Source of the DNA: Candidatus Paraluminiphilus aquimaris
GTDB taxonomy: Bacteria > Pseudomonadota > Gammaproteobacteria > Pseudomonadales > Halieaceae
Assembly: GCF_026230195.1 (NCBI RefSeq)
Contig: NZ_CP036501.1
Span: 930,001-994,000 of the forward strand
Reading direction: 5' to 3'
DNA: 64,000 nt
Within the stretch, counting starts at the first letter, position 1, and every line of letters starts with the position of its first letter. Position numbers and translations under genes: made by a program. Shown piece after piece: positions 48,420 to 57,308 of the stretch. The notes under the pieces are model-generated. The model had not been told where the DNA came from. It did not search any database and worked only from the letters and a program-made list of their open reading frames with translations.

Positions 48420-48869
48420 ATGGAAGTAATTCTGCTCGATAACGTAGGTAGCCTTGGTGGATTGGGTGACCGTGTTGATGTGAAGCCAGGCTATGGCCGT
48501 AACTTCCTTATCCCACAAGGAAAAGCAGTGCCTGCCACGGCTGAGAATGTCGAAAAGTTCGAAGCGCGTCGTGCGGAGCTTGAGGCGGCCGCCGCCGCAA
48601 CTCTAAGCGCTGCGCAAAAGCGTGCTGAAGCGATCCAGGCGCTGGAGCAGCTGCAAATTGCAGCGACAGCGGGCGAAGAAGGCAAGCTCTTCGGGTCGAT
48701 CGGAACGCGTGACATTGCGGACGCTTTGACAGCGGCGGGTTGTGATGCCGATAAAGCCGAGGTACGACTCCCTGATGGGGCGATTCGTGAGCTCGGTGAG
48801 TACGAGATCATGATTCAGCTTCATGCGGACGTGGTAACGACAGCCAACATCGCAGTCGTCGCTGAATAA
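48420..48869 (+). CDS. rplI: 50S ribosomal protein L9
   Basis: 149 aa. N-terminal domain [35 protein letters not shown]; a long connecting helix and the C-terminal domain ([14 protein letters not shown]) are present. GAGGGA precedes the ATG. Length and sequence are normal. Confidence 0.98.
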   Translation: MEVILLDNVGSLGGLGDRVDVKPGYGRNFLIPQGKAVPATAENVEKFEARRAELEAAAAATLSAAQKRAEAIQALEQLQIAATAGEEGKLFGSIGTRDIADALTAAGCDADKAEVRLPDGAIRELGEYEIMIQLHADVVTTANIAVVAE

Positions 48870-48883
48870 CGAATGTCTCTTAC

Positions 48884-48930
48884 GCCACAGTTCTGAACTG
48901 TGGCATGCTGTACCGCCGGATTAGATCCGG
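48884..48930 (+). promoter_or_regulatory. Two back-to-back perfect hairpins between rplI and dnaB
   Basis: GCCACAGTT/AACTGTGGC with a three-base loop (48884-48904) and CCGGAT/ATCCGG with a three-base loop (48916-48930). Neither has a T-run, so a processing or pausing site is more likely than a simple terminator. dnaB starts 36 bases later. Confidence 0.5.
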
Positions 48931-48965
48931 ATCGATCAACACGGCGTCATCGGTAAAGAGTTGAT

Positions 48966-50348
48966 ATGGAGACAGCATCAAATCCCGATTGGGATGTTGC
49001 CAAGCTAAAACTGCAACCGCAGTCGATTGAAGCCGAGCGCTCCGTGATTGGCGCTCTGCTGATCTCATCCGACAGTTGGGATGGGGTAGCCGAGGTCGTT
49101 GCTGCGTCAGATTTCTACCGTCCAGAGCACCGGGCTATATTTCGTCAGATCGCACTTTTGGTTGATCGGGGCGAGCCGGTCGACGTTGTTACGGTTTCAG
49201 ACAGGCTGCTAGCAACTGGTGAGCTCGATGCCGCTGGCGGTCACACCTACCTTGCTGAGCTTGCTGAGCAAACCCCCACAGCTTCTAACGTTCGTGCTTA
49301 TGGCAAGGCGGTCAGAGAGCGCTCGGTGCTTCGCCAGCTTATCAATGCCGCTCAAGACATTGCGTCTGCTGGCTTCAACCCCGAAGGCCGAAGCTCCGAG
49401 GAGTTAGTTGATGAGGCGGAGCGCCTCATCATGCAGATATCCGAGAGCGGTCAAAAAGCCGGTGGCCCTCAAGGGATGGAAGGTCTGCTCAAAGGCGCCA
49501 TCGATCGTATCGAGGAGCTCTACAACACCGGTGGTGATATCACTGGATTGACCACCGGGTTCATTGATCTTGACCGCATGACATCCGGTTTGCAGCCTTC
49601 AGACCTGGTCATTGTCGCTGGACGCCCGTCGATGGGTAAAACCTCATTCGCTATGAACCTTGTTGAGAACGCGGCACTTGCCAGCGATCGCCCGCTAATG
49701 GTCTTTTCGATGGAGATGCCGGCAGAGCAGCTGGTAATTCGTATGCTCTCGTCGTTGGGTCGCATTGATCAGTCGCGCGTGCGCACAGGTAAGCTAGAGC
49801 AAGATGACTGGCCGAAACTCGCCAGTGCTACCGAGAAATTAAAAGGCACACAGGTCTTTATTGACGATACGCCTGCGCTTACACCCACTGAGCTTCGCTC
49901 TCGCGTTCGAAAACTGGTCCGTGAGCAAGGGGATTTAGGCATGATCATGGTGGACTATCTTCAGCTCATGCGCGTTGCGGGCTCTGGCGAAGGGCGAACG
50001 GCCGAAATTTCCGAGATCTCGCGGAGCCTTAAAGCGATAGCCAAAGAATTCAAGGTGCCGGTAGTGGCACTATCGCAGCTGAATCGCTCGCTGGAGCAGC
50101 GACCGAATAAGCGTCCGGTGAACTCAGATTTGCGTGAATCAGGGGCGATCGAGCAGGACGCCGACGTCATCATGTTCATTTATCGCGATGAGGTTTATAA
50201 CGAGGATTCGCCGGATAAGGGCGTGGCTGAAATTATTATCGGCAAACAGAGAAACGGCCCTATTGGCTCCTGCCGACTGTCGTTCCAAGGGCAGTTTACG
50301 CGGTTTGAAAATCTAGCGAGGGGGGACTATGAGCACTATGGTGCCTAG
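48966..50348 (+). CDS. dnaB: Replicative DNA helicase DnaB
   Basis: Hexameric 5'-3' helicase (460 aa). The N-terminal domain (SIEAERSVIGALLIS, SDFYRPEHRAIFRQI) and linker are followed by the RecA-like core: Walker A VAGRPSMGKTSFAMN, MIMVDYLQLMR, and QLNRSLEQRPNKRP with RESGAIEQDADVIMF. It lacks any intein. Its last 20 bases overlap the Hpt gene. Confidence 0.97.
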   Translation: METASNPDWDVAKLKLQPQSIEAERSVIGALLISSDSWDGVAEVVAASDFYRPEHRAIFRQIALLVDRGEPVDVVTVSDRLLATGELDAAGGHTYLAELAEQTPTASNVRAYGKAVRERSVLRQLINAAQDIASAGFNPEGRSSEELVDEAERLIMQISESGQKAGGPQGMEGLLKGAIDRIEELYNTGGDITGLTTGFIDLDRMTSGLQPSDLVIVAGRPSMGKTSFAMNLVENAALASDRPLMVFSMEMPAEQLVIRMLSSLGRIDQSRVRTGKLEQDDWPKLASATEKLKGTQVFIDDTPALTPTELRSRVRKLVREQGDLGMIMVDYLQLMRVAGSGEGRTAEISEISRSLKAIAKEFKVPVVALSQLNRSLEQRPNKRPVNSDLRESGAIEQDADVIMFIYRDEVYNEDSPDKGVAEIIIGKQRNGPIGSCRLSFQGQFTRFENLARGDYEHYGA

Positions 50349-50688
50349 CGAACACCCACCGATCGATCTCGACGCGCTTCGAGTCATGTTAGGTGGTGAC
50401 GAGAACCTTGTTAGCATGATCCTTGATAAGTTTCGGGCGGAAATTCTCGGTGATATCGAGCAGTTAAAGTCACTCCAAGCGGGTGACCAGGCTGAGCCTA
50501 TCCGCGCATTAGCCCACCGGTTAAAGGGAACCTGCGGGAATGCGCAAGCCACTCAACTTTCCGAAATTGCGAAGCTGCTGCAATTTGCCATGGCAGCGGG
50601 GGAGCTTGATCAAGCGGCGGGTCTCATAAAGGCACTCGACGCTGAGCGGGTCGCCTTAGAGCACTATGTAGCCGAACAGGGCTATTGA
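50329..50688 (+). CDS. Orphan Hpt-domain phosphotransfer protein
   Basis: 119 aa; a single histidine phosphotransfer four-helix domain with the phospho-His in ALAHRLKGTCGNAQAT (about residue 64). A very strong GAGGGGGG lies inside the end of dnaB just before ATG 50329, so translation is tied to dnaB. No kinase or receiver gene is adjacent. It is a relay between a hybrid kinase and a receiver; partner unknown. Its placement beside the replicative helicase is unusual. Confidence 0.88.
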   Translation: MSTMVPSEHPPIDLDALRVMLGGDENLVSMILDKFRAEILGDIEQLKSLQAGDQAEPIRALAHRLKGTCGNAQATQLSEIAKLLQFAMAAGELDQAAGLIKALDAERVALEHYVAEQGY

Positions 50689-50689
50689 A

Positions 50690-51382
50690 CTAGAACCCGA
50701 GCTGCTCTTTGAGGGCGGACAGAGCTTCTTTTCTTTCATCCATCGACATTGCATCTTCCTCACGGGTTGCGCTGATGGCTTTGCGCTCCGGTATCGTGAG
50801 GGTTTCGCCCGCAAGCGCACGACGAAGCCACTGGTTATAGTGTGTTTGAAAAGTGGGCCATGCCTCGCTCCGCTGGTGATTAGCCAGTAGGTACCATCCA
50901 GCATCGCGGCCAGCCAGGTAGGCGATGGGATGCGTCCACGTCGCCTCTGCTTTTGGGCTGGGTGCGAGACAGGCCTCCTCATAAGCCGCACTCGCCGTTG
51001 GTAAGCCAAGTTCACCGAGCGCTTCGGAGCAACTGGCCAGCATACGGTTGAGGGTGGGTAGGTATTCGCTTCCCTCGATGGCGCGTCGAGCCCCCATCAG
51101 AATTAAATCACTAGAAAAATGGCCTAAGGCCTCTAGCCAAAGACGCTTCACTTGCCCCAGTTGCTGAGCCTCAGACCAGGCTGCGTAGTACTGATTGTGA
51201 TAGTTCAAACGAAAGAGCGCAAAAACCTGATTGATCGCTTCGACTAAGTCAGTATCAAGGCCGGCATCGTCGGCTGTTTTTGTCTCAGCCCGCCCAGCTG
51301 GTATCGCTGAGGTCGTCGGAGATGCTGCGGTCTTTCGTGCGATCTGTTGGGCTAGTTCCCCCGCCTGATGTTGATCTGCCAC
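50690..51382 (-). CDS. Lambda-P-like putative helicase loader
   Basis: 230 aa. Its pattern follows lambda replication protein P: a variable N-terminus, then AINQVFALF (about 49-57), RLWLEALG, GARRAIEGSEYLPTLNRMLA, a WTHPIAYLAGRDAGWYLLA block (about 149-167) and the ending RRALAGETLTIPE. Lambda P brings DnaB to the origin, so helicase loading is a strong inference; the adjacent dnaB supports it. The start is GTG 51382 with AGGAG seven bases upstream, which lies inside the 3' end of the upstream DnaT-like gene, giving a 98-base overlap in another frame. Confidence 0.75.
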   Translation of the reverse strand: MADQHQAGELAQQIARKTAASPTTSAIPAGRAETKTADDAGLDTDLVEAINQVFALFRLNYHNQYYAAWSEAQQLGQVKRLWLEALGHFSSDLILMGARRAIEGSEYLPTLNRMLASCSEALGELGLPTASAAYEEACLAPSPKAEATWTHPIAYLAGRDAGWYLLANHQRSEAWPTFQTHYNQWLRRALAGETLTIPERKAISATREEDAMSMDERKEALSALKEQLGF

Positions 51383-52316
51383 TTGTCTGCTCCTGATGGC
51401 GTTGCCATTGGTATTTTACATGCTGTAAGAACTTCGCGTTCCACGATGTGTGCACCTCATTGCTGTCGACCCAGTAGACAACAAATTCGTTTAGTACGGA
51501 ATCGGCGTAATCCTCACTTATCCCTGACAATGATAGCGTTTCATACACAGCTTCATTGGGTCGCCACTGGGGACTGAGTCGCTCGGGCAAGGTGCTGTGT
51601 TGAATACTGTTCTCATGACGAACCCAGCGCTGCCTGACAAACTGAATAAATTTACTGTTTACGTCTTTGGGTGCGCCGCCGCGCTCTTTCCAGTACAGAA
51701 TAAATTCAGGTCTTAGGCTGTCGCAAAACGACGCCGGTATCTCCGCCCGCACGAGAATTTCCTGTGCGTCGGTACTGGGTTGCCATTGATTATCGAATTT
51801 TGGTGGCTCTTTGATATCAAAGGCCGGATGCCTCTGACTGTGGCGCCACTCAGATAAAACATGTTGTCGGAATCGACTGTCATACGCTTTCGGGTCGCCC
51901 GTGCGATCGAAGCTTTTTAACTGTGACAGGATGTAGTCCCGCGTTAAACCGTGGTTCAAATTTAGGAGGTCAATGACGTGTTCGCTTGGGCGCCACGCCT
52001 GCGTGTTGTGAGTCTGTACAGCCGCTCTGCTCTGACGGTGCCCACCGGTAGACCATATCGAGGGATCCGAGGTGGGAGTCGCTGCGATAATGCCGAGCTC
52101 AACAAGACGCTGAAGTAGCCGATTTACTTTTATTTCATCCCAAAACGGGAATTCTGCTAACAGGGCGGGAACGGATATTGTTTTACTTTCTGCGGCGCCA
52201 CTTCCCAATTGGTGACTCAAACCCTGCAGCAACACCGCTTCCTCGAGACCAATGGTGGCTGCAAGTTGCGCAGAAAACGTACAGTACCGCTCGGGGATGA
52301 ATTGAGGATTAGACAT
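51285..52316 (-). CDS. Protein with three tandem DnaT-like ssDNA-binding modules
   Basis: 343 aa. Residues 1-95 look like a winged-helix region (LLAEFPFWDEIKVNRLLQRL). Three DnaT-like modules follow, at about 107-162, 176-234 and 250-308, each with W-x-P at the start and a closing F-x-x-x-V-x-x-x-W, for example FILYWKERGG...FVRQRWVRHE and FVVYWVDSNE...HVKYQWQRHQ. E. coli DnaT has one such module and acts in PriA-dependent primosome assembly. The end is a polar Ser/Thr tail encoded where the loader gene begins. Its promoter region faces radA. Confidence 0.85.
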   Translation of the reverse strand: MSNPQFIPERYCTFSAQLAATIGLEEAVLLQGLSHQLGSGAAESKTISVPALLAEFPFWDEIKVNRLLQRLVELGIIAATPTSDPSIWSTGGHRQSRAAVQTHNTQAWRPSEHVIDLLNLNHGLTRDYILSQLKSFDRTGDPKAYDSRFRQHVLSEWRHSQRHPAFDIKEPPKFDNQWQPSTDAQEILVRAEIPASFCDSLRPEFILYWKERGGAPKDVNSKFIQFVRQRWVRHENSIQHSTLPERLSPQWRPNEAVYETLSLSGISEDYADSVLNEFVVYWVDSNEVHTSWNAKFLQHVKYQWQRHQEQTSGRSTSGGGTSPTDRTKDRSISDDLSDTSWAG

Positions 52317-52358
52317 GGATGTTAGCTATGACTCTTGGTCTGGTAGCATAGCGGTTTC

Positions 52359-52376
52359 GGGGTGCTTGGGCACCCC
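52359..52376 (+). promoter_or_regulatory. 7-bp hairpin in the radA leader
   Basis: GGGGTGC/GCACCCC around TTGG lies 15 bases before the radA ATG and overlaps the start-proximal region of the divergent transcript. It could limit translation initiation. Confidence 0.45.
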
Positions 52377-52390
52377 CGTCGGAGTGATCT

Positions 52391-53758
52391 ATGGCAAAAA
52401 CTAAGACAGCCTTTGTCTGTAATGACTGTGGCGCGGACTACAGCAAGTGGCAGGGGCAGTGCTCAGCCTGTCACGCCTGGAATACACTCACGGAAGTTCG
52501 CATAGCGGGGACAAGTAGCGCTGCTAGTCCAAAGTCGCGCGGCGGGTTTGCCGGAACCACGGCAGTTGTTCAGAAGCTCGCCGATATTGATTTGATTGAT
52601 CTCCCTCGATTCAGTTCTGGGTTCGCTGAGCTGGATCGTGTTCTGGGCGGCGGCTTTGTACCGGGGTCCGCCATTTTGATTGGTGGCCATCCGGGTGCCG
52701 GAAAAAGTACGCTACTTCTACAGACTTTGTGCAAGTTGGCCGCGCAGGCCCCTGCGCTCTATGTGACCGGTGAGGAGTCACCTCAGCAGATTGCGATGCG
52801 GGCTAAGCGATTGGGACTTGCAACAGACGCGCTTCAATTGATGGCTGAGACGGACGTAAACGAAATTCTGGCAGCCGCACAAAAGCATAAGCCAAAGGTA
52901 TTGGTTGTCGACTCGATTCAAGTGATTCACAGCGACGCACTCACGTCGGCGCCCGGAAGTGTTGCGCAGGTGCGAGATTGTGCGGCTTTACTCACGCGCT
53001 ACGCAAAACAAACGGGCACCGTATTAATTTTAGTAGGTCACGTCACAAAAGACGGAAGCCTTGCCGGTCCCAAAGTACTCGAACACATGATCGATTGCTC
53101 CGTATTGCTTGAAGGTGAGCAGGACTCTCGCTATCGCACACTCCGAGGCCAGAAAAATCGCTTTGGTGCGGTCAATGAGTTGGGCGTGTTTGCGATGACT
53201 GACGTGGGACTTAAAGAAGTCCTTAATCCCTCAGCTATTTTCTTGGAGCGGGCCGAGACGCCTGCGCCGGGAACAGTGGTTGTGGTGGTCTGGGAGGGTA
53301 CGCGTCCACTGCTCGTTGAAATTCAGGCTCTGGTTGATGCCAGTAATTTGGGTAACCCCCGTCGAGTTGCTGTAGGCTTCGAGCAAAATCGTCTGGCAAT
53401 GCTGCTTGCGGTCTTGCACCGTCATGTGGGTCTTCATGTCGGCGATCAAGATGTATTTGCGAACGTGGTGGGTGGTGTACGGATTGCCGAAACCAGTGGC
53501 GACCTGTCGCTCCTGCTAGCGGTGGTGTCGAGCCTTCGAAATAAAGTGCTTCCAAAAGACCTGGTTGTCTTTGGAGAGGTGGGCCTTACAGGGGAAATCC
53601 GGCCCGTTGCGAGTGGGCAGGAGCGGATTGCAGAGGCAGCTAAGCACGGCTTCAAGCGCGCAATCGTCCCGAAGGGAAATGCGCCGCGGACAGATATCCC
53701 CGGCATTAAGATTCAACCCGTGTCGAGGCTTGACGAGGCGATCGCACTCTTTGATTGA
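52391..53758 (+). CDS. radA: DNA repair protein RadA/Sms
   Basis: 455-aa branch-migration helicase. An N-terminal zinc finger (CNDCGADYSKWQGQCSAC), Walker A GGHPGAGKSTLLLQ (His in place of the more usual Asp), the RadA signature KNRFG and a C-terminal Lon-protease-like domain (GEVGLTGEIRPV). It acts in recombination and repair; here it neighbours the helicase-loader module. Confidence 0.96.
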   Translation: MAKTKTAFVCNDCGADYSKWQGQCSACHAWNTLTEVRIAGTSSAASPKSRGGFAGTTAVVQKLADIDLIDLPRFSSGFAELDRVLGGGFVPGSAILIGGHPGAGKSTLLLQTLCKLAAQAPALYVTGEESPQQIAMRAKRLGLATDALQLMAETDVNEILAAAQKHKPKVLVVDSIQVIHSDALTSAPGSVAQVRDCAALLTRYAKQTGTVLILVGHVTKDGSLAGPKVLEHMIDCSVLLEGEQDSRYRTLRGQKNRFGAVNELGVFAMTDVGLKEVLNPSAIFLERAETPAPGTVVVVVWEGTRPLLVEIQALVDASNLGNPRRVAVGFEQNRLAMLLAVLHRHVGLHVGDQDVFANVVGGVRIAETSGDLSLLLAVVSSLRNKVLPKDLVVFGEVGLTGEIRPVASGQERIAEAAKHGFKRAIVPKGNAPRTDIPGIKIQPVSRLDEAIALFD

Positions 53759-53775
53759 GTGCGGTGCCGCCTCGA

Positions 53776-55464
53776 TTACATGAGCTTTCGGTGCTTTACC
53801 CGGCTCGGTACCTCGGCATCTCTGCCAAGACGCGCCCGACGGTCTTCCTCATATTCGGCATAGTTACCTTCGTGGAAAATAACTGAGCCGTCGTCTTCAT
53901 AAGCAAGAATATGGGTGGCAATGCGATCGAGGAACCATCGGTCGTGCGATATCACCATAGCTGAGCCGGGAAAGGCCTGCACTGCATCCTCGAGCGCGCG
54001 CAGTGTCTCGACATCGAGATCATTGGTGGGCTCATCGAGTAGCAATACATTGGCGCCCTGCTTGAGTAGTTTCGCAAGGTGCAATCGATTGCGTTCGCCC
54101 CCTGAGAGGTCTTTGACGAACTTCTGTTGGTCTGACCCTTTAAAGTTGAATCGGCCAATGTAAGAGCGCGAGGGTACCTCGTAGGTGCCGATTCGAATGA
54201 TATCTAGGCCATCCGATACCTCTTCCCATACGGTTTTAGAGCCATCGAGTTCGTCCCGCGACTGATCGACGTAGCCTAGCTGGACCGTTTCGCCCACGGT
54301 TACTGAGCCACCATCGGGTTGCTCATGACCCATTAGCAGGCGGAATAGCGTCGACTTACCCATGCCGTTCGCACCGACAATCCCCACGATCGCACCTTTA
54401 GGGACGGTGAATGTTACGTCTTCAAACAGCAGGCGATCACCAAATACTTTTCGAAGGCCCTCTACCTCGATTACTTTTTCGCCTAAGCGGGGGCCTGGTG
54501 GGATATAGATCTCATTGGTTTCATTGCGTGTCTGAAAATCCTGAGAGTTCAGCTCGTCAAAGCGTGCAAGACGTGCTTTGTTTTTTGCCTGACGACCTTT
54601 GGGGTTTGATCTAACCCACTCGAGCTCCGCTTTGATGGCTTTTTGCCTGGAGGCCTCTTGCCGCTGCTCTTGTGCAAGGCGCTGATCTTTTGCTTCGAGC
54701 CATGTTGAGTAATTTCCTTCGTAAGGGATGCCGCGGCCGCGATCGAGTTCCAAAATCCAACCGGCAGCATTATCGAGGAAGTAGCGATCGTGGGTAATGG
54801 CCACCACAGTACCGGTAAAGCCTTCTAGGAAGCGCTCGAGCCACCCCACTGATTCGGCATCCAAGTGGTTCGTGGGCTCATCGAGTAGCAGCATGTCGGG
54901 TTCGCTCAGCAAGAGTCTTGCGAGTGCAACGCGGCGCTGCTCACCACCGGATAGATTGGTCACATCAGCGTCCCACGCTGGGAGTCTGAGTGCATCGGCG
55001 GCAACATTGAGGCGCGTCTCAAGATTGTGGGCATCTGTCGCTTGTATTACGTCCTCCAAACGCGCCTGCTCTTTAGCCAGCGCATCAAAGTCTGCGTCGG
55101 GCTCAGCATAGGCGGCATAGACCTTATCGAGCCCGGCCAGCGCATCGATTGCCTCCGCCAGACCTTCCTCGACGTTTCCACGGACGTCTTTATCAGGATT
55201 AAGCTGAGGTTCCTGAGCGAGATAACCAATCTTAATGCCCGCTTGCGGACGCGCCTCGCCTTGGATGTCAGTGTCGATGCCCGCCATGATTTTGAGGAGG
55301 GTGGATTTACCGGCGCCATTAAGCCCAAGGACGCCAATTTTTGCCCCGGGGAAAAATGAGAGGGATATGTCTTTTAGTATTTCGCGTTTTGGTGGCACGA
55401 CCTTGCTTACGCGATTCATCGAGTAGACGTACTGCCCACTTTTGCCGTGTTTGTTGTCGCTCAT
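53776..55464 (-). CDS. ettA: Energy-dependent translational throttle protein EttA (ABC-F)
   Basis: 562 aa; two ABC domains without membrane segments. First: GLNGAGKSTLLKIMAG, LSGGEQRRVALARLL, LLLDEPTNHLD. Second: GANGMGKSTLFRLLMG, LSGGERNRLHLAKLL, LLLDEPTNDLD. The P-site interaction motif region lies between them. ATG 55464 (MSDNKHGKSGQYVYSMNRVS) is family-typical; the upstream ATG at 55506 is rejected. EttA gates entry of ribosomes into elongation at low ATP. Confidence 0.95.
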   Translation of the reverse strand: MSDNKHGKSGQYVYSMNRVSKVVPPKREILKDISLSFFPGAKIGVLGLNGAGKSTLLKIMAGIDTDIQGEARPQAGIKIGYLAQEPQLNPDKDVRGNVEEGLAEAIDALAGLDKVYAAYAEPDADFDALAKEQARLEDVIQATDAHNLETRLNVAADALRLPAWDADVTNLSGGEQRRVALARLLLSEPDMLLLDEPTNHLDAESVGWLERFLEGFTGTVVAITHDRYFLDNAAGWILELDRGRGIPYEGNYSTWLEAKDQRLAQEQRQEASRQKAIKAELEWVRSNPKGRQAKNKARLARFDELNSQDFQTRNETNEIYIPPGPRLGEKVIEVEGLRKVFGDRLLFEDVTFTVPKGAIVGIVGANGMGKSTLFRLLMGHEQPDGGSVTVGETVQLGYVDQSRDELDGSKTVWEEVSDGLDIIRIGTYEVPSRSYIGRFNFKGSDQQKFVKDLSGGERNRLHLAKLLKQGANVLLLDEPTNDLDVETLRALEDAVQAFPGSAMVISHDRWFLDRIATHILAYEDDGSVIFHEGNYAEYEEDRRARLGRDAEVPSRVKHRKLM

Positions 55465-55526
55465 ATCTAAAGCCTTTCTGTAGAAATACGGGTGTTGGTT
55501 CCACACCCAAACTGTGACCGCAAGTC

Positions 55527-55681
55527 TACCCCGTACGCAGGGGGTAAGGCAGGGCTTGAGACGAGCTTTTGGTGGTCACACGGCCAAAATTAGTGACTTC
55601 GCAGCTGTCATCATTCGATATCCTGTGACTCAGCCGTTGTCCTGAGGATTATTGGCCTGCGACTTGGACCGGGAGCTCCCG
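55527..55681. other. Intergenic palindromes between ugd and ettA
   Basis: The 298-base gap between ettA and ugd has no gene. It holds TACCCC/GGGGTA (55527-55546) and a perfect 12-base palindrome CGGGAGCTCCCG (55670-55681). Neither is followed by a T-run on the minus strand. Confidence 0.4.
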
Positions 55682-55762
55682 CTCACACCTATAAAAATGC
55701 GGCACGCGTGGTTGTGCGTGTGCACGGTGTTTGCCTAGGAGTGATCGGGTAGATTTCGCCGC

Positions 55763-57106
55763 TTACGCGTACTGAGTCACCGATAGCCCGCGGCCAATCC
55801 CGTAGTATTCGATGCCTATACTGGCTAAATAGTATGGATCGTAGAGGTTGCGGCCATCGACGATAATGGGATTATTGAGCGCGGCTTTGATGGCCTCAAA
55901 ATCAGGTGACCAAAACGTACGCCACTCTGTGCACACAACGAGGCAGTCAGCCCCTTCCAGTGCCTCGTCCTTAGAGTCCACGTAAGTTATGTCCTCGCGA
56001 TCACCATAAAGTGCGTGGCAGGCGTCCATCGCCTCAGGATCAAAGGCACGAACGTTACCGCCGCAGGACCAAATATTCTCAAGTAAAAAGCGGCTGGGTG
56101 CCTCACGCATGTCATCCGTGTTGGGTTTAAAGGCTAAGCCCCAGACAGCGATGGTTTTACCCTCAAGATTAGCCCCTAGGCGTTCCATGACACGTTCAGC
56201 GAGCTTGTTCTTCTGGCGCTGATTTGTGTCGTGGACCGCGGTCAAAATCGACGCCTGACAGCCCTCGGATTGCGCGAGATGCTTAAGCGCTCTCACGTCT
56301 TTTGGGAAGCAAGACCCGCCGTAGCCCGCACCTGGGTAAATGAACTGGTAGCCAATTCGAGGATCCGACCCCATGCCTTGTCTCACCAGTTCGACGTCGG
56401 CCCCAACGGCTTCCGCGATATTGGCGATCTCATTGATGAAGCTGATCTTCGTCGCAAGCATCGCGTTGGCGGCATACTTAGTGAGCTCGGCGCTTCGAGG
56501 GTCCATGAACATGAGCTTGTCGCGATTTCGGTTAAAGGCGGCGTACATGCGCTTAAAATCAGCCTTGGTGTCCTCCGAGTGCGCCCCGACAATAATGCGA
56601 TCAGGGCTTTTCGCGTCGCTAACGGCGGAACCTTCTTTTAAGAACTCTGGGTTCGAGCAAACCTCAAATGGATGGTCGTGTCCGTGCGTTTTTAAGCCTT
56701 GTTGAATACGCGCTGTTACCGCATCGGCTGTGCCGACAGGCACCGTGGATTTGTTAACAACAACTTTACGACCATTTATGTATTCGGCAATGCCGTCTGC
56801 AACACTCATCACATAGGTGAGGTCAGCACTGCCATCGTCCCCTGACGGTGTGCCAACGCAGATGAAAAGGAAGTCGCTGTCCTGCACGGCCTCTTGCGTA
56901 TCGCTCGTGAAGGTCAGCAGGCCTTCATCGACTGCTTTAAGGACCATATTGCTGAGGCCTGGCTCAAAAAAGGGGACGCTACCCTCCCGCAATCGCTGAA
57001 CCCGGCTTTCGTCAATATCCATGCAAATGACGCGGTGGCCTACATCGGCAAACACCGAAGCTTGCACCAAGCCAACATAGCCACTTCCAAAAATACTGAT
57101 TCGCAT
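55763..57106 (-). CDS. ugd: UDP-glucose 6-dehydrogenase
   Basis: Two-step NAD oxidation of UDP-glucose to UDP-glucuronate (447 aa). NAD-binding [58 protein letters not shown], catalytic-Cys segment [18 protein letters not shown] and [27 protein letters not shown] precedes ATG. UDP-glucuronate feeds exopolysaccharide or lipid A modification; no such genes are adjacent here. Confidence 0.95.
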   Translation of the reverse strand: MRISIFGSGYVGLVQASVFADVGHRVICMDIDESRVQRLREGSVPFFEPGLSNMVLKAVDEGLLTFTSDTQEAVQDSDFLFICVGTPSGDDGSADLTYVMSVADGIAEYINGRKVVVNKSTVPVGTADAVTARIQQGLKTHGHDHPFEVCSNPEFLKEGSAVSDAKSPDRIIVGAHSEDTKADFKRMYAAFNRNRDKLMFMDPRSAELTKYAANAMLATKISFINEIANIAEAVGADVELVRQGMGSDPRIGYQFIYPGAGYGGSCFPKDVRALKHLAQSEGCQASILTAVHDTNQRQKNKLAERVMERLGANLEGKTIAVWGLAFKPNTDDMREAPSRFLLENIWSCGGNVRAFDPEAMDACHALYGDREDITYVDSKDEALEGADCLVVCTEWRTFWSPDFEAIKAALNNPIIVDGRNLYDPYYLASIGIEYYGIGRGLSVTQYA

Positions 57107-57147
57107 ATGCTTTTTCCCTCACGCGGGGACATCATTAACTAGGGATA

Positions 57148-57163
57148 TGACATTTATATGTCA
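57148..57163. promoter_or_regulatory. Palindrome TGACAT-N4-ATGTCA between ugd and glyA
   Basis: Perfect six-base arms around TTAT, followed seven bases later by a further TGTGACA copy. It lies between the divergent ugd and glyA genes and is a candidate operator. It does not match the PurR box, and no glycine riboswitch fold is evident. Confidence 0.4.
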
Positions 57164-57308
57164 AAAATGTGACAGTAGGAAAGGCCCCACCGCGATAACT
57201 GTCGGTAAAACTCCCGATTCCACTGCATGCTGTGGTCAGCTGCGCTATCATCCCCACATCGTCGATTGCGCGCGTTGTGGTGCGCACCTTTCCCAGGAGA
57301 AAAACCCC

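Noticed and set aside
57147-57308. N-terminal extension of glyA with two CxxC pairs resembling a zinc finger
   Set aside because: ATG 57309 has an AGGAGA site and gives the normal GlyA N-terminus; the extension has no ribosome site and no known family match.
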